A stretch of DNA of 64,000 bases from Ditylenchus dipsaci. Taxonomy: Eukaryota; Nematoda; Chromadorea; Rhabditida; Anguinidae. The first letter of the stretch is position 1; each line of letters begins with the position of its first letter. The stretch lies in assembly GCA_004194705.1 (NCBI GenBank), contig SADC01001368.1, forward strand, positions 1-64,000. Direction: 5' to 3'. The translations under genes and the position numbers were made by a program. The notes under the pieces are model-generated. The model was not told the origin of the DNA and searched no databases. It saw nothing but the letters and a program-made list of their open reading frames with translations. Of the stretch, positions 9,693 through 24,140 are shown piece by piece.

Positions 9693-12563
9693 TAGAGATG
9701 CGCACTCCGATTTGCGATATTTTTGAGTTCAGTCCATTTTTTAGACAACTTTTCTAAGCCAGAGCTTTATTTTTATAACACATCTTTTTAACAACTTTTA
9801 ACGCTTAACAACATGGTATGATTGGATTTTCGTATTTAAATATTTTATTTCTAGAAAACAGCCTCTCAAAAAAATATCGCTAAAGAGATTTTCATTTTTG
9901 GGCTTGCGATATTTTTTCGAGAAGTTTTTTCGTAATAATTTTGATGTAATTTCGACTAGATGTTATATACCAAAATGTAGCTCAATTAAAGTTAGCTGAG
10001 GGTTGTAAAGTTTGTTTGACCATACGTTTTCATCATCATCGTCCAAATTGAACCGGAACATGACGTAAAATTATTTTTTCGATTGTCATTTCTGTCATGT
10101 TTCGGCGCTACCACGGTTGATAAAAAATTAGTTTATTTAAAAGGGGATTCATAAAAAACGGGTTTCACCAAAATATAATTGATCAAAAACCGGATTTCAA
10201 AAAAAAAATAACTTTTTTTTTAAACTGTTTGGCAATATGAAAGTTTGCGATATTTTGGTTTCATCAATAATTAGTTTAATAATTGTTTATCGCTATTCTG
10301 GATATTGGGATATAAATAAATATTTTCGAGCCTCATTGAGAATGCATCAGACAAAGTGAAGGCTAAGATGATTCAGAAAAATGTTACTGATATGGTATAC
10401 TACCATCGCAAAGTATTTTCAATGTTTTCATCAGCCTAAAAATTTATTTCAAGTGCGAATAATCTTTAGCAGCTCAATAATGATCCAAATACGCCACGTG
10501 ATCCTGAGAACTTGGAAATTCCACATGATCTTCTTGAATACAAAGGCAGATTGTTCGTAATGTATGACACTGGAAAAGGAAAACGCCGAATTATCATATT
10601 TTCTACTTCTAACTTACTAGAGGTAATTTTACAGAGTTAATAACTTTTTTAACGCTTGTATAGTTTCTCAAAGAGGCTGAGTGGTGGGGTATCGACGGAA
10701 CATTTAGACTGGTTCCTAAAGGGTGGTGTCAATTGCTCACAATGCATGCTAAGTGTGGAGAAACGTTCATACCATGCGTCCACGCTCTGTTGCCAAAGAA
10801 GTCTATGGGTACTTACAACAAATTTTTCGCCATCCTCAAGCAGTTGATTCCGGAATCGCAAGTGAGGCATGTCCACACCGACTATGAACGAGGTTTGCTT
10901 GGCTCGTTCTGTTCCGCTTTCCCATGTAAGCTATTTCATAGTCGTGCGATATCTTAGTGAAAATGTCTTTTAGTCGTCAATCAGCATGGTTGCTACTTCC
11001 ACTTTGCTCAAGCACTCTTTCGGAAGGTTCAGAAGTTAGGACTCGTTCGTAACTACAAACACGGAGGCCAATTCAGCCAACTTTTCGATCAGCTGAAATC
11101 GCTCGCCTATGTTCCTCCGACGGATGTTAAAGAAGCATTCGACTTGGTGATTCGCTACAACGCTGAGTGTCCAGATCACTCCGCCGAACAGAAATTTTCA
11201 AAGTACTTCCGTGAGGTATATTTTTTTTTAACCAATTCTCGCAGTTTCATGTGTTGACTTCTGTTATAGACATGGGTTAGAGATGTTGCACGTGGCGCAA
11301 GTCCGATGTTTTCTGTGTTACTTTGGAATTGTTACCAATTAACGCTGGAAGGTAAGGCAAAACGACGAACTTCCTTGAAGCCTGGCACAATGCTCTTAAA
11401 TACGCCATGGGAACAAAAGATGGTAGAAGAATTCGTTTTTGGCGCTGGCTAGGCAAGCTGAAGCAAGAGTGCTCGCTCCAAGAGGCTCATCTAATCTCGC
11501 TTCAAACAGGTACTCCAGTAAAGCAAAAGGCAGAAGACAAACGAATTTCGGCACAAAGAAAGAGCATCTCTGCAAGCTACAAAGTGGATCAGATTTATAA
11601 ATATGTAAAATCCCAGTCTTTGTTATGTGATCTGAACAGGTGATTTGTTTGATTACGTTGAATAAAAGTGTGAGGGTTTGTTCGTAGTTGATTTGTGTAA
11701 AGCTGTGTCTTAACTTGGGTTAGGTCATGGCCAAATGTCGGAATATGGACAGTCATTTGACCAAATTGTTTGCGTGCTAATTGTGGCATATTTTCCAGCT
11801 CGGAATTTGTAATACTTAACTGTGGAAATTTATGGTAAAGCAACTGTGAAAATGGCCATAATTTGACAATATTTCGGTCGTTTGGCCGAACTCATAAAAA
11901 CCGGCTAGTTGCTCATTTTTCAAGATTCCACTATCTCTGAGATACTATTCAATTCTAAAATAAACTGTGTAAATTCGTCGAGAAATCTGGATGAACGTAT
12001 TTATTGACGAATTAAATATTTATAAAACTATTTTTTGGTAAAAACTTCATATTGCCAAACAGTTTAAAAAAAACTTTTTTTTTTTTGAAATCCGGTTTTT
12101 GATCAATTCTATTTTTGGTGAAACCCGTTTTTTATGAATTCCCTTTTAAATAAACTAATTTTTTATCAACCGTGGTAGCGCCCATGTTTCGGCTCAATTT
12201 GGACGATGATGATGAAAACGTATGGTTAAACAAACTTCACATTCCTCAGCTAACTTTCATTGAGCTACATTTTGGTATATAACATCTAGTCGAAATTACA
12301 TCAAAATTATTACGAAAAAAACCTCTCGAAAAAATATCGCAAAAATATCGCAAGCCCAAAAATGAAAATCTCTTTAGCGATATTTTTTTGAGAGGCTGTT
12401 TTCTAGAAATAAAATATTTAAATACGAAAATCCAATCATACCATGTTGTTAAGCGTTAAAAGTTGTTAAAAAGATGTGTTATAAAAATAAAGCTCTGGCT
12501 TAGAAAAGTTGGCTAAAAATGGACTGAACTCAAAAATATCGCAAGTCGGAGTGCGCATCTCTA
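9693..12563. mobile_element. Mutator-like (MULE) DNA transposon, full length, 2.87 kb
   Basis: The element starts TAGAGATGCGCACTCCGA and ends with the inverse, TCGGAGTGCGCATCTCTA. The terminal inverted repeats are about 520 bp long (left 9,693-10,230, right 12,045-12,563). The 8-bp string CTCAGGAG directly flanks both ends (9,685-9,692 and 12,564-12,571), which is a clear target-site duplication. Long inverted repeats, an 8-9 bp duplication and the encoded MULE transposase agree on the class. It lies about 200 bp upstream of the RING-ligase start codon. Confidence 0.9.
10331..11643 (+). CDS. MULE-family transposase (5'-truncated, one probable frameshift)
   Basis: Likely exons are 10,331-10,412, 10,470-10,622, 10,664-10,925, 10,974-11,215 and 11,270-11,643; phases match across the introns. 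The protein shows the MULE DDE domain. The first Asp is in WWGIDGTFRLVPKGW and the second in VHTDYERGLLG. The family signature GCYFHFAQALFRKVQKLGL follows, and the Glu is in NFLEAWHNAL. A conserved block before the catalytic domain, RLFVMYDTGKGK, is also present. In the last exon the reading frame shifts near 11,350 (between LTLEG and TTNFLEAW), so one base has been lost or misread. No N-terminal zinc finger was found before 10,331, so the protein may be shortened. The element could have been active recently. Confidence 0.85.
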
Positions 12564-12783
12564 CTCAGGAGGTCTGAAAACTCGCAGGTAGTCAAACGTT
12601 ACAGTTAGGAATTCTTGTGTTAAATCAATAGTTCATCCTGTAGCGAATGTTTTTATAATCAATCGCGTATGCAGGTTATTGGTCTTTTGCGCGACATTGT
12701 TTTTTTTCGACTGAAGTTTGCTCAGTTATTATTTCTGGAGTCTGTTTTCATAATTTTGAGCTGCACTTTTCTTTTAACTGATA

Positions 12784-14302
12784 ATGGAAGAAAGCTCTTC
12801 AACTCAACCTAATAATCCTCAGGAAGGTCAAGGTGAAAGTTCATCCGAACAGCATAAGAAAAGTGATCCCAATTCAGCTAACGATGAGGGCACGAGGTTC
12901 ACATCACCATTTTACAGCATTTATTATCTTTCACATAAAATTTTAGATATGAATGTAATATTTGCTTAGAAATGGCCAAAGATGCTGTAGTCAGTATGTG
13001 TGGTATGTTTTACAGAACTAAATAACTTCAATTTGTTTAACAAATTTTAAATACGTTGACGAAATTTTAAATGCGTAGACGAAATTTTAAAAACATTTAC
13101 CAAACTGTGTTTAGGGCATTTGTTTTGCTGGCCATGTCTCCACCAGGTTAACCGTTATCAATTTAACCTAGTTTTGTTAAAGCATTTTTTCAGTGGTTTG
13201 ATACTCGTCCTAATCGGTAAATAAAAGCTATGAAACCCGAAAAAGTTTTCAATTTAGCCAAGTATGTCCAGTATGTAAAGCATCTATAAGTAAAGAGAAG
13301 GTAGACAATTATGATTGCCACCTTATTTACAAAAATATTGTTTTTTAAGGTTATTCCGCTTTACGGAAGAGGAGGTAATCATTTCTTGTCAGCTTTAATT
13401 TCATGATTTGAATAACAGAACTATAATCAAGAATAATATTAGTATTTAATAAAAAAAAGCTTAACATTTCTTAATATAATTATAATTTAAGGAAAGGAAA
13501 CCGACCCAAGAGATAAAAAGATACCACCAAGGCCAAGAGGGCAGCGCACTGAAGAATCCTCACAGGTAAAGTTATCGAAGCTATCTTTTGGTCTGAAAAC
13601 ATTTTAAAGCTAGTTACCCTAGACTCGTATTACACGAGAATATGGTGCCAATGCTTACGGGGACGGCCCAATTTTTTTTGACACAAAAACTTGAATTTTT
13701 TTAGTTTTTAACAAAAAAAAAGTTCAATTACATCGAATATCCGGTTATATAAATATATAAATGCGTTTATAAAGGAGATATATTCAAATAAAATGATGAT
13801 TTCTAGGGATTTCCCGGTGGCTTTCATTGGGTTAGTTAAAATTGTTTTTTTCTTACATAATTTAGATAAACTTTCTTTCAAGGTGGTGGCGAAAATGGTC
13901 ATGGAGGCGTACAGTTCTCCTTAGGCATTGGTGTGTTTCCAATTTCCTTCTTTGCCTCATTTTTCAACTCCGGGGTTGGAGACAGGCGGCCAGATCCACG
14001 TAATAATTTACCTATCCATTTAAAATGTTGTTTCATACATTGCTCTACTAAAATTTAGCGTCGAATGGAAGTCGCCAGCACGCAGAGGAGCAATTTCTCT
14101 CTAATGTTTTTCTATGTGAGTTTAGGTCAAATACAGTTAAAAGTTTTAACTTAAAACTACCCATAATCTAATCTCCAATTAATTGTTTTGGACTTTTGAC
14201 TATCCATAAAATTCTGTTTTGCCATGGATTTTTTATAAGGCTAAATCAATCAAATTTGCAGATGTTGGTTTGGCTTTCGTCTTCTGGCTCATGTTCTTTT
14301 GA
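12784..14302 (+). CDS. rnf-5: RNF5/RNF185-type membrane RING E3 ubiquitin ligase
   Basis: The family ubiquitinates proteins at the ER, in ER-associated degradation. Eleven exons join in phase to 196 residues: 12,784-12,896; 12,947-13,002; 13,115-13,146; 13,194-13,216; 13,258-13,300; 13,350-13,374; 13,492-13,565; 13,807-13,816; 13,883-13,999; 14,059-14,115; 14,262-14,302. A Ser/Gln-rich N-terminus of about 38 residues precedes the C3HC4 RING: CNIC, CGHLFCWPC, WFDTRPNR, CPVC. Next comes IPLYGRG and the basic linker DPRDKKIPPRPRGQR. Two hydrophobic segments follow, FSLGIGVFPISFFASFF and FLSNVFLYVGLAFVFWLMFF, the second ending at the stop, as in the family. All zinc ligands are present. Exon 8 is only 10 bp and its donor (GTGGCT) is weak, but no other choice keeps the frame. 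AATAAA lies 22 bp after the stop. Confidence 0.92.
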
Positions 14303-14323
14303 AAATCGTGTCAAAATCAACCG

Positions 14324-14329
14324 AATAAA
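14324..14329 (+). terminator. Poly(A) signal of the RING-ligase gene
   Basis: AATAAA 22 bp after the TGA stop. A MITE begins 6 bp later, so the 3' UTR must be very short or end inside the MITE. Confidence 0.6.
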
Positions 14330-14334
14330 AAATT

Positions 14335-14577
14335 AAAGGGGCATGCTCACCTGTTTAAATATGTCCCCGCCAATTCAAATTGTTTTCTGAATCATTAAAT
14401 TTCTGTACGGATTTTTAAACTTGGTTTCTAACAAAACTCTACCAAAAATTAAATTCTAGGCCTTTTTTTGTTAGAACCCGCGCCGAAAAATCTGTAGAAA
14501 TTCAATGATTCGGAAAAAAAGTTGAATTGGAGGGGACAAATTTAAACAGGTGAGCATGCCCCTTTAAAACAGAGATT
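14335..14577. mobile_element. MITE family A, copy 1
   Basis: A palindromic element recognised by CAATTCAAATT near a CCCCGCC block, ACTTGGTTTCTAACAAAAC, a centre with AAATTCTAGGCC, and ends containing GGGGCATG/CATGCCCC. Both arms are present. Noncoding. Confidence 0.85.
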
Positions 14578-14661
14578 TTAAGACTTTGTAATTAATGATC
14601 TATATTTTCTAAAACCATGCTGTATGTGTCTCATAGTCATGTGTGATCGCATTAGTCTCGT

Positions 14662-14883
14662 TTAAAGGGTACGCCCACGCTATTACAGGTGGTGTCCGGG
14701 AATTAAAATTTTCTTTGCTAATCATTAAACTTATGTACGAATTTCTTAATTTGGTTTCTAAACTAAGCCTAAAATTAAATGTTTTTTTAGAAACCAAGTA
14801 AAAAATCTTTTCAAAAGTTCAATGATTAGTCAAAAATTTTGAGTTAATGGGACAATTGAGAACGCGTTGGCATGCCCTTTTAA
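14662..14883. mobile_element. MITE family A, copy 2
   Basis: Ends TTTAAAGGGTACGCCCACGC and GGCATGCCCTTTTAAA, with the TTGGTTTCTAAACTAAG centre and its inverse. Diverged from copy 1 but with the same layout. Confidence 0.8.
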
Positions 14884-16160
14884 ATATATATTTATAGAAT
14901 GAAGATTTCGGTCAGGAACATCCATACATACAAATAAATAGAAATAAATAGAATTATTTACATTATGCAATGCCTGTCGTACAGGGTCGAAAAATTTAGA
15001 AAGTTGTATCGCTATGCTTGTCTGAGCAAGCTTCTACGAAATATTTATATGTCGCACATGCCCTAGTGGTCTGACCAACCCTAATGCAAGGTTACAACAT
15101 TGCCGTAGTCACAATGAATCCAATTTTTAACAAGAAATATTGGGATAAGCGGTATCCATGCCGATACCTAGCAACAGCAAATAGATCTTCCAATCAGCAG
15201 CAATGGTAGAAATGGATGACTTTTTTCCAGCAGAAAAAAGTGGTGGCGGTGATGACAGTTTGCAGCAAATTTAATTAAAGAGTTATGCTACTTCTACAAA
15301 ATTGACGATTTTTCGATGCACCTTCATTCCAATAGTGGATAATCTTTTGTTATGAGTAAATTCACTCGGTTTCTAATATCTGGAACAGGTTTTGGTTTTT
15401 TTGTCGTAGATAAACCTAAATTTTGGTTTATCAGGTTTCCGGTACACAGGCCACAAAAACGCGGTTTTCAGTTAACCGAAGGGCGCGTTCACAACGCATC
15501 TTCAAAGTAGTAAATGAAAAATATTTTTTTGTTTAAGGGGGGGGGGCATTTATGGCTGCTTTTCGACAGTAGTTTTTTCCGTAAAACCCCAAGTGCACCC
15601 CCTCCCCCCAAAGAGTATGAGTTCTCTAAGCGTATACCACCAAAGAGTACGAGTTCTCTAACCAAATTTCGGTTTGAGAAAATTATACTATTTGAAGGGG
15701 GTGCACTTGCGGTGCTGTCGCTTTTCCTTTGTTTGCTACCTCCGTAGGGCACTTTGACAGGTCTATTACTGTCGATACTACTGCCAACATGCCTAAGATG
15801 TTATATCGAACCTCAAAGGTCCTTAAGACCATTCGAAGATAGCAAATTAATGCCAAAGCCATGGTAAAAGTTAATGTCGAAAAGTAGGCGTAAAAGTCTC
15901 CCCCTTTAACATTCTGTCTTGTCATTTTTAGCAGTTCAGAGGTATCTCTGGTGTATATGGCTTTGTTATGAGGCCGTCCTAATTTTACATGAAAATTTTC
16001 AAAAGAATCGGAGAAATTAGGACGGCCTCATTTTTTGAGCTAGAAGGGAAAGAAAACCTGGACGGTCACCCAAAAATAAAGTATAAAAATAAAAACTGGC
16101 TGTATGATGTAAAAAAAAAGCGTTCCGTCGTAAAAATTTGATGAATATCCAGGACGGAAT
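14884..16160. other. Gene-free stretch
   Basis: No exon with splice signals and homology was found. A poly-G/poly-C inverted repeat lies near 15,530-15,720 and gives the two antisense Pro/Ser-rich ORFs there. A 23-codon ATG ORF at about 15,205 has no recognisable product. Confidence 0.5.
15969..16031. repeat. Perfect 18-bp-arm hairpin
   Basis: ATGAGGCCGTCCTAATTT and its exact inverse AAATTAGGACGGCCTCAT are separated by about 27 bp. Probably a miniature inverted-repeat element. Confidence 0.6.
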
Positions 16161-16161
16161 A

Positions 16162-16281
16162 TGCAGGCCTAGAATTGAATTTTAGGTTTAGTTTTGTTAG
16201 AAACTCAATAAAAAAATTCGTAAGTAAACCCAAAGATTAGGAAAAATTTTGAATTGGCGGGGGACCACATGGTCCTTTAAC
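16162..16281. repeat. MITE family A, half copy
   Basis: Only one arm is seen: AGGCCTAGAATT, TTTTGTTAGAAACTC, and TTTTGAATTGGCGGGGGACC near ATGGTCCTTTA. The other arm is missing. Confidence 0.65.
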
Positions 16282-17443
16282 AGAATTAAAAAAGTATTTA
16301 CTTATACTTTACGCAATTCATACATATTTTTGTTTACAAAAACCTTGCAAAAAGAAAATTTTAGAAATCCCGAAAATTGGAAAAATCTCCGTGGGAATGA
16401 GACAAAAACTATTTTTTCTTTAACTATTTTGCGTCACAAAAGAGTCAAATTTCTTTTTTTAAATTGTTTTGATTTGTTTATTATGTTGGTGGTGAATTAA
16501 TAGAGACCCGATGTGTTTGGCAAGCAACACACAATATTATATAGATAATTGTCGCATCAAAAAGCATTGGAGCATGGAGGGTAGTTAGGTGGGATTTATG
16601 GGGTATCTTTTAGGCTTAAGCTTCGGTAGGCCAGCTCCCGTTAGGCCGTACTAAGGAGGATTATTTGGGACCCCTTTTTGGAGAGGGAGGTTATTTATGT
16701 CCGCCGTCGTTTTTTGTGAAGTCGATTTCGCGACAGATAATTGTGTAGAAAATTCGTTACGGTTATTTAGATGTATTGGTTTATTAAAACTATTTTTTAT
16801 TTAACAGTTTCATCAAAATTGTTTGAAATTTCGAATCTATGTTTCTTGGCTACTACGAGTTGCCAAGAATGACTCGAGTTGTGACACTCCTTTGAGTTCG
16901 TTCCCGCCTAGTGTCCGACACATTTTTACCCTGACTTTTGAAGACTTTTTCCAGTTGTCTTTGGCTAGTCTAGTCCAAAATATCGCAAGAATTTTGATTT
17001 TACAAGTAATTTCTGAAAATGACCATATCTTCACCAATAAAGCCTCGTGTCCAATGACTGAGAGGAAATTCCATGTCTTTTAACGCGGGAAGGGCTGTTA
17101 ACTTTATTTTGTTCATATTTTTTTTTCTTTTGGTCACATTTTGTAGCTAAGATTTAGGGCTACCCAATAAAAATTTTTCCAGCCACAAATCTCTAAAAAA
17201 CTTTGATAAAAATGCGTTTCCTCTCACTCTACCTTTCACTCTGCCATTCACTCTGATGACTGAAAGGCAAAGTGAAAGGCAAAGGCAGAGTGAGAGGAAA
17301 TGCATTTTTATGAAAGCTTTTTCAGAGATTTGTGGCTGGAAAAAATTTTATTGGGTAGCCCTGAATCTTAGCTACAAAATGTGACCAAAAGAATAAAATT
17401 TGTGTGAACAAAATAAAGTTTACAGCTCTTCCCGCGGTAAAAA

Positions 17444-19625
<2,182 letters not shown>

Positions 19626-19940
19626 TAAAAAACATAGAATTTCTTCTCAGTCATTGGACACGAGGCTTGAAACTCGCGGTTCCGATATAACGACATCTTC
19701 TTTTCCAAAAGTGGTTCGTTATGTCGGAACGGCGGGTCTTATTGGTAAAATTGTGTTTATTTAGAGAAATTACTGGTTAAATAAAAATCCTTGCATTAGG
19801 CAGGTCCCTGCCCCATCTATTTCCCCAGGAAAATTGATGAGAGTAGTAAAGATACCTAGGAGATGTTCGATTAGAAACACAAAAGATTTGTATGAAAAGA
19901 AGAAGAAACAGTTGTAGATGAATAATTTTCAAAAAAAAGT

Positions 19941-20660
19941 TGGTACTTATACGGTTCCCCTACTCGGATTTTTTCAAAATGACCCAAAATCACCCACCGA
20001 ACTTATTTTTTCTGCGCAACAACATACGAGAAGCATTTCTAAACGCTTTCTGAATAAGAAAAATTAAAATTTTTCAAAAAAAATTGCCACCCGCCCTTGG
20101 GGTAGATGGTCTTTTTCGGGTATTTTAGGGTCATTTTTGGGTGATTTATCACATTTTTCTTGCTGGAGCTGGGCAAAAATAGTCTCTAAATGCATTTTTG
20201 ATCAGAAGTCTTGCTCGGAATTATGTTTAAGGTAAGTCAGTGCGCGCATCTCTAACCAACCTAGCCCCTGCGCCCCTTCGGGGGCGCAGGGGCTTGGAGT
20301 TGAGATGCGCACACCCACATACCTTAGACACAAATCGCTCGAAAATGACTCTGGATGCATAAAAACATATGCATACCAGAGTTTATTTATGCGGTAGGCT
20401 CCAGAAAGTAAAAACCTGTTCAAAATCTACTATTTTTACTTAGATTTTGTTTAAAAAATATTAAAATTTGGTGAAAAATACCCGAAAAAGACCATCCACC
20501 CCGATGAGAGTGGCAATTTTTTTTTAATTTAATTTTTCTTATTCAGAAAGCGTTTAGAAATGCTTCTCGTATCTTGTTGTGCAGAAAAAATAAGTTCGGG
20601 GGGTGATTTTGGGTCACTTTTCAAAAAATCCGAGTATGGGGGGGGAACCGTATAAGTGCC
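19941..20660. mobile_element. Palindromic element with a hairpin module at its centre
   Basis: GGTACTTATACGGTTCCCC, CTTATTTTTTCTGCGCAAC and AGCATTTCTAAACGCTTTC on the left return inverted at 20,490-20,660. The two arms are separated by the module at 20,142-20,412. Confidence 0.8.
20142..20412. repeat. Dispersed hairpin module, copy at the centre of the 19,941 element
   Basis: Imperfect palindrome with apex CCCCTGCGCCCC-TTCG-GGGGCGCAGGGG. Arms carry ATTATGTTTAAGGTAAGTCA and the inverse ATGCGCACACCCACATACCT. The outer part reads GCGGTAGGCTCCAG. Noncoding. Confidence 0.8.
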
Positions 20661-20839
20661 AAAAAGTTTTTCGAAATTTTCCGAATTTTTTTTGGTCCAC
20701 CTTGTAATTTCGATTAGTCTTACAACTTCTTTCAGCCAAAGCAAAATCTAAAGTAAACACATTTACATGTTGCTTTAAGAGAAAAGCCATTACGTTCAGT
20801 AACAAATATTAAAAAAAACAATAGGCAATGGCGAGTGTA

Positions 20840-21560
20840 TCGTCTTCTTTTATTTCACATAGTTGAGATTAGAATGTTGATCTTCAGAATGAAAAAGGGT
20901 AAGTTGAAAATCATGAGTAGACAACTAGAAGCAGACGTTTAGAAAAAATCGTCTTATCATACTTTGAGAAATTTAATACTTTGAAATATGTTATTTTTAT
21001 GCCTTTTTATTCTATGTAATGTTCCAACACAAACATGTGTTTGTTAAAACCTTTCTTTAACCCAAAAATTTAAATTACTATTAGCGTGCATGTTTTCATA
21101 TCAATTCACTTTCTTTAAAAAATCTGCCGAGAAGATAAAAAAAGAGGACAGCTATAAAAAAGGAAGAGCATGAGGGAGGAGGAGCCAACAAGGTCAGAAG
21201 CAATCCAGTCAAGCTCTTGAGTCAGCCCTCTTGACACCCCAACAACGTGTTGCTGCAATCTTTATTTATTCCCGCACTCCTCAAAAAGGGCAGAGCGGCC
21301 TAAGTTGCCATTTTGGCCTCTTACCTTTGTTGTTTTTTTGCTGCAGCAGCAGCTACATGGTAAAGCACTTCATAAATGTTTGGAGGAGGTGCTCTAATTG
21401 AACAGGGGGACAAGTTAAGTGTTTCAGCAACTTAACTTGTCTTGCTCTTAACACCATTTCAACAAGGCTCAAATTTCATGTCGTCTTTTTATTTGTGTTG
21501 TTGTAGTAGTCACTGCCCGACCCTCAATTTGTTAAACTAATATATAAATGAGCCGTGATG
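20840..21560. other. Non-repetitive, gene-free island
   Basis: No inverted repeats or family members were seen here, unlike the flanks. It is mixed in composition, with a CAGCAGCAG run near 21,340 and a palindrome around 21,410-21,445 (ACAAGTTAAGTGTTTCAGCA with its inverse). No exon could be supported. It may be regulatory or untranslated sequence. Confidence 0.35.
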
Positions 21561-21611
21561 TTACTTGAATCGCAGTAGACTTCCGCTTCAAGTCTCACTT
21601 GAAACATTTTT

Positions 21612-22089
21612 TTGGCTCTACCCTGTTTCCGCCCGAATTGATTCAGCTAAAAATCGTTATAGCCAAAACCGTTACATCTTAAATTAATTAGTTTTCTACA
21701 TATGGGTTTTCTAAGTAATCTCGCGGATATTATCATTTACAAGTTAATACTCAAATTGATGCCAGAGAGAAGGACTACATTTTACGTATAAGGTTGTAAA
21801 TGACCATGTCCTCAAATTTCACTAAAAAACCAAAATTTTCGGAATCTTGGATTACTTTTCAGAATTTTGGTTTTTTTCAGTGAGTTCTGCAGACACGGCC
21901 ATTTACAACCTTATACGCAAAATGTAGCCCTTCTCTCTGGCATCAATTTGAGTATTAACTTGTAAATAATAATATCCACGAAATTACTTAAAAAACCCAT
22001 ATGTGGCAAACTAATTAATTCAAGATGTAACGGTTTTGGCTATAACGATTTTTTGAGGAAACAATTTGGGCGAAAACAGGGTGGAGCCA
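21612..22089. mobile_element. Palindromic MITE with TGGCTCTACCCTGTTT ends
   Basis: Arms of roughly 200 bp pair closely: GTTATAGCCAAAACCGTTAC, TTGATGCCAGAGAGAAGG and TATAAGGTTGTAAATG all recur inverted. Noncoding. Confidence 0.85.
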
Positions 22090-22397
22090 CTTTTTTCAGT
22101 TTTTAATCTAGAGTACAGTTTGATTTGCAATTTTTATATAAACTTATTTTAGGAAATGTATTGATGAATATACTTCCCAATGTCTGTAATTAATAGGTTA
22201 CAGTAGACAGCCCCATCCGACAATCGAAAACTTTTTCGCCTTGGTCTGCCCTATGATTTTTTTCTCTCCAAAATTGTTTATTTAATATAATTTTTTAAAG
22301 GAATAAGACTCGAAAGATGCAGGTTCAAAAATTTGAGAAAATTTATGTCGATAGTTTTTCGTTAAAAAAATTCGTTTGAAATACACACAATGGACTC

Positions 22398-22840
22398 ACA
22401 AGGGAGGGACCCTGACTGTGACCTGGAGTTTTTTTTGATTATTTTTTTTATGCGCGTATTCTTGTAGAGCGTGCCCTAATCCCATGTAAATTTGGCTCCC
22501 CACCTCTGAAAACTAATAAAAATTTTAGGAATGACCATGGCCCAAGGGTCAGCTATGAAAAACCATGATTGGGGTATCGTGGTGTTTTTAGAACTTTGAG
22601 TGACCCTTCTACCACATTTTATGGACCTTCAGATCTGGGCAACCAGATTTGTCAGGATGTTGGGTACGCTCTACAAGAATACGCAGAAAATTTTTTGTCA
22701 TCAAAGTTGCTTCCAAATTTTCAGTATAATTTTAATACTTGACGCTATTCGGTAATACCTTCCTCCCTCACCCCCCCCCCCCCCGAAAAACTACTCGGTT
22801 ATGGGTCACAGGGTCACAGTCAGGGTCAGTTCCTTATCAG
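22398..22840. mobile_element. Palindromic MITE with inner palindrome
   Basis: Outer arms GGGACCCTGACTGTGACC and GGTCACAGTCAGGGTC. Inner arms GCGTATTCTTGTAGAGCGT and ACGCTCTACAAGAATACGC (about 22,453-22,685). A 14-base C-run near the right end. Confidence 0.7.
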
Positions 22841-24140
22841 ACAAAATGGGATGGCTTCAAGGATAGCCCCAGTCTACTTTTGATATAAAGCCATTCAAAA
22901 ATTTCGTTTCTGCATAAGGCCTGTTACTTATTTGCCATAGATTTTCAAGTCATTTTCCACTCTTTTTTGGCTAGTCAGGTCCAGAAACTTTAAACAATTC
23001 CAAATTTGACGGTAGTTTTTGCAAAAAGCAACAGTTTTGCCAAAAAAGACTAGAGCCTATAACGAACCCCTACTTCCACAAAAAGGTTCATTATGTCAAG
23101 AGGTTCGGCTATTTTTTTTGCAAAACTGTTGTCGTTTACAAAAAAACGGGCGGCAGAAATGGAATTCTTGAGTTTTACGGACTAGACTAACCAAACACAA
23201 CTGACAAATAGGTTCAAAGGCTGCGGAAAAAAGTGTCGGACCCTAGGTGGAAAAAAGTTTTTCCGTGGTCTTATGTCAAAATTCTACTCTTTTGTTCAAA
23301 AAACAATTTTATTATAGCCTTTTCCTTGTGGTTTGTAGTCTCATCTAACTACTGTAGGCCATCTGATAGATTGGACTTAGAAAAAAGTTATAGACACCTG
23401 AAGTCGGGGTTTCTCGAGCTATCCTGAACTTAATGTCTGTAAAGTTATGCAAAACTGTGTTTCAATACTTTATTTTGCAAATAAACAAAATCACAGAGAC
23501 TGATTACATCACACGTATTAGCTTAAGGAAAAGCTAATTTTCAAGATCTTATAAGTTTGCCAAATTTCCGTGAAAAAAATAAATATCTAAAATTTGTGCA
23601 CGTTTATGCCTAAATCCAAGAAGTAGTAGATATAAGTGACTTCAAATTTGACAAGTACTATGCAAAATAGCATCAAACAGGATTAGATATGTCAAACCAT
23701 GTTCGGTCCTGCTTAGATATTTGCGGCGGACACATGTCTAAAATATATGCATATTTTTCACTGAAATAATTTCAGCAACCTTATTTGAAGTTCTTTGCAT
23801 GCTAGCAAAGACCACTTCTCATTTTTAATTTTTTATTTATAAATTCTAAAGCAAATTTGCAGAATATGGCTTTTTATATTATGCAGACAGGAAATTTAAA
23901 CTTGAGCAAAAAAAGGCATGCTAGCCTTGCCTTTAGGTAGCATCTTAGCAAACAAGCCATTTTCGGAGTTCCATTTTCAACTTTTTGCTTCCAAATAATT
24001 TTTGTTGCTACTTTCAAATAGTCCAAATTCAAATGATAGAAAAACTGCTCCTTCGGTGATAAAAATTTTCTTTTGTGTTATTTCAAAGAATACAGCAACC
24101 GAAAAGGGCTGTCGGCATGAATCTTGGTTTTACTTTATTT

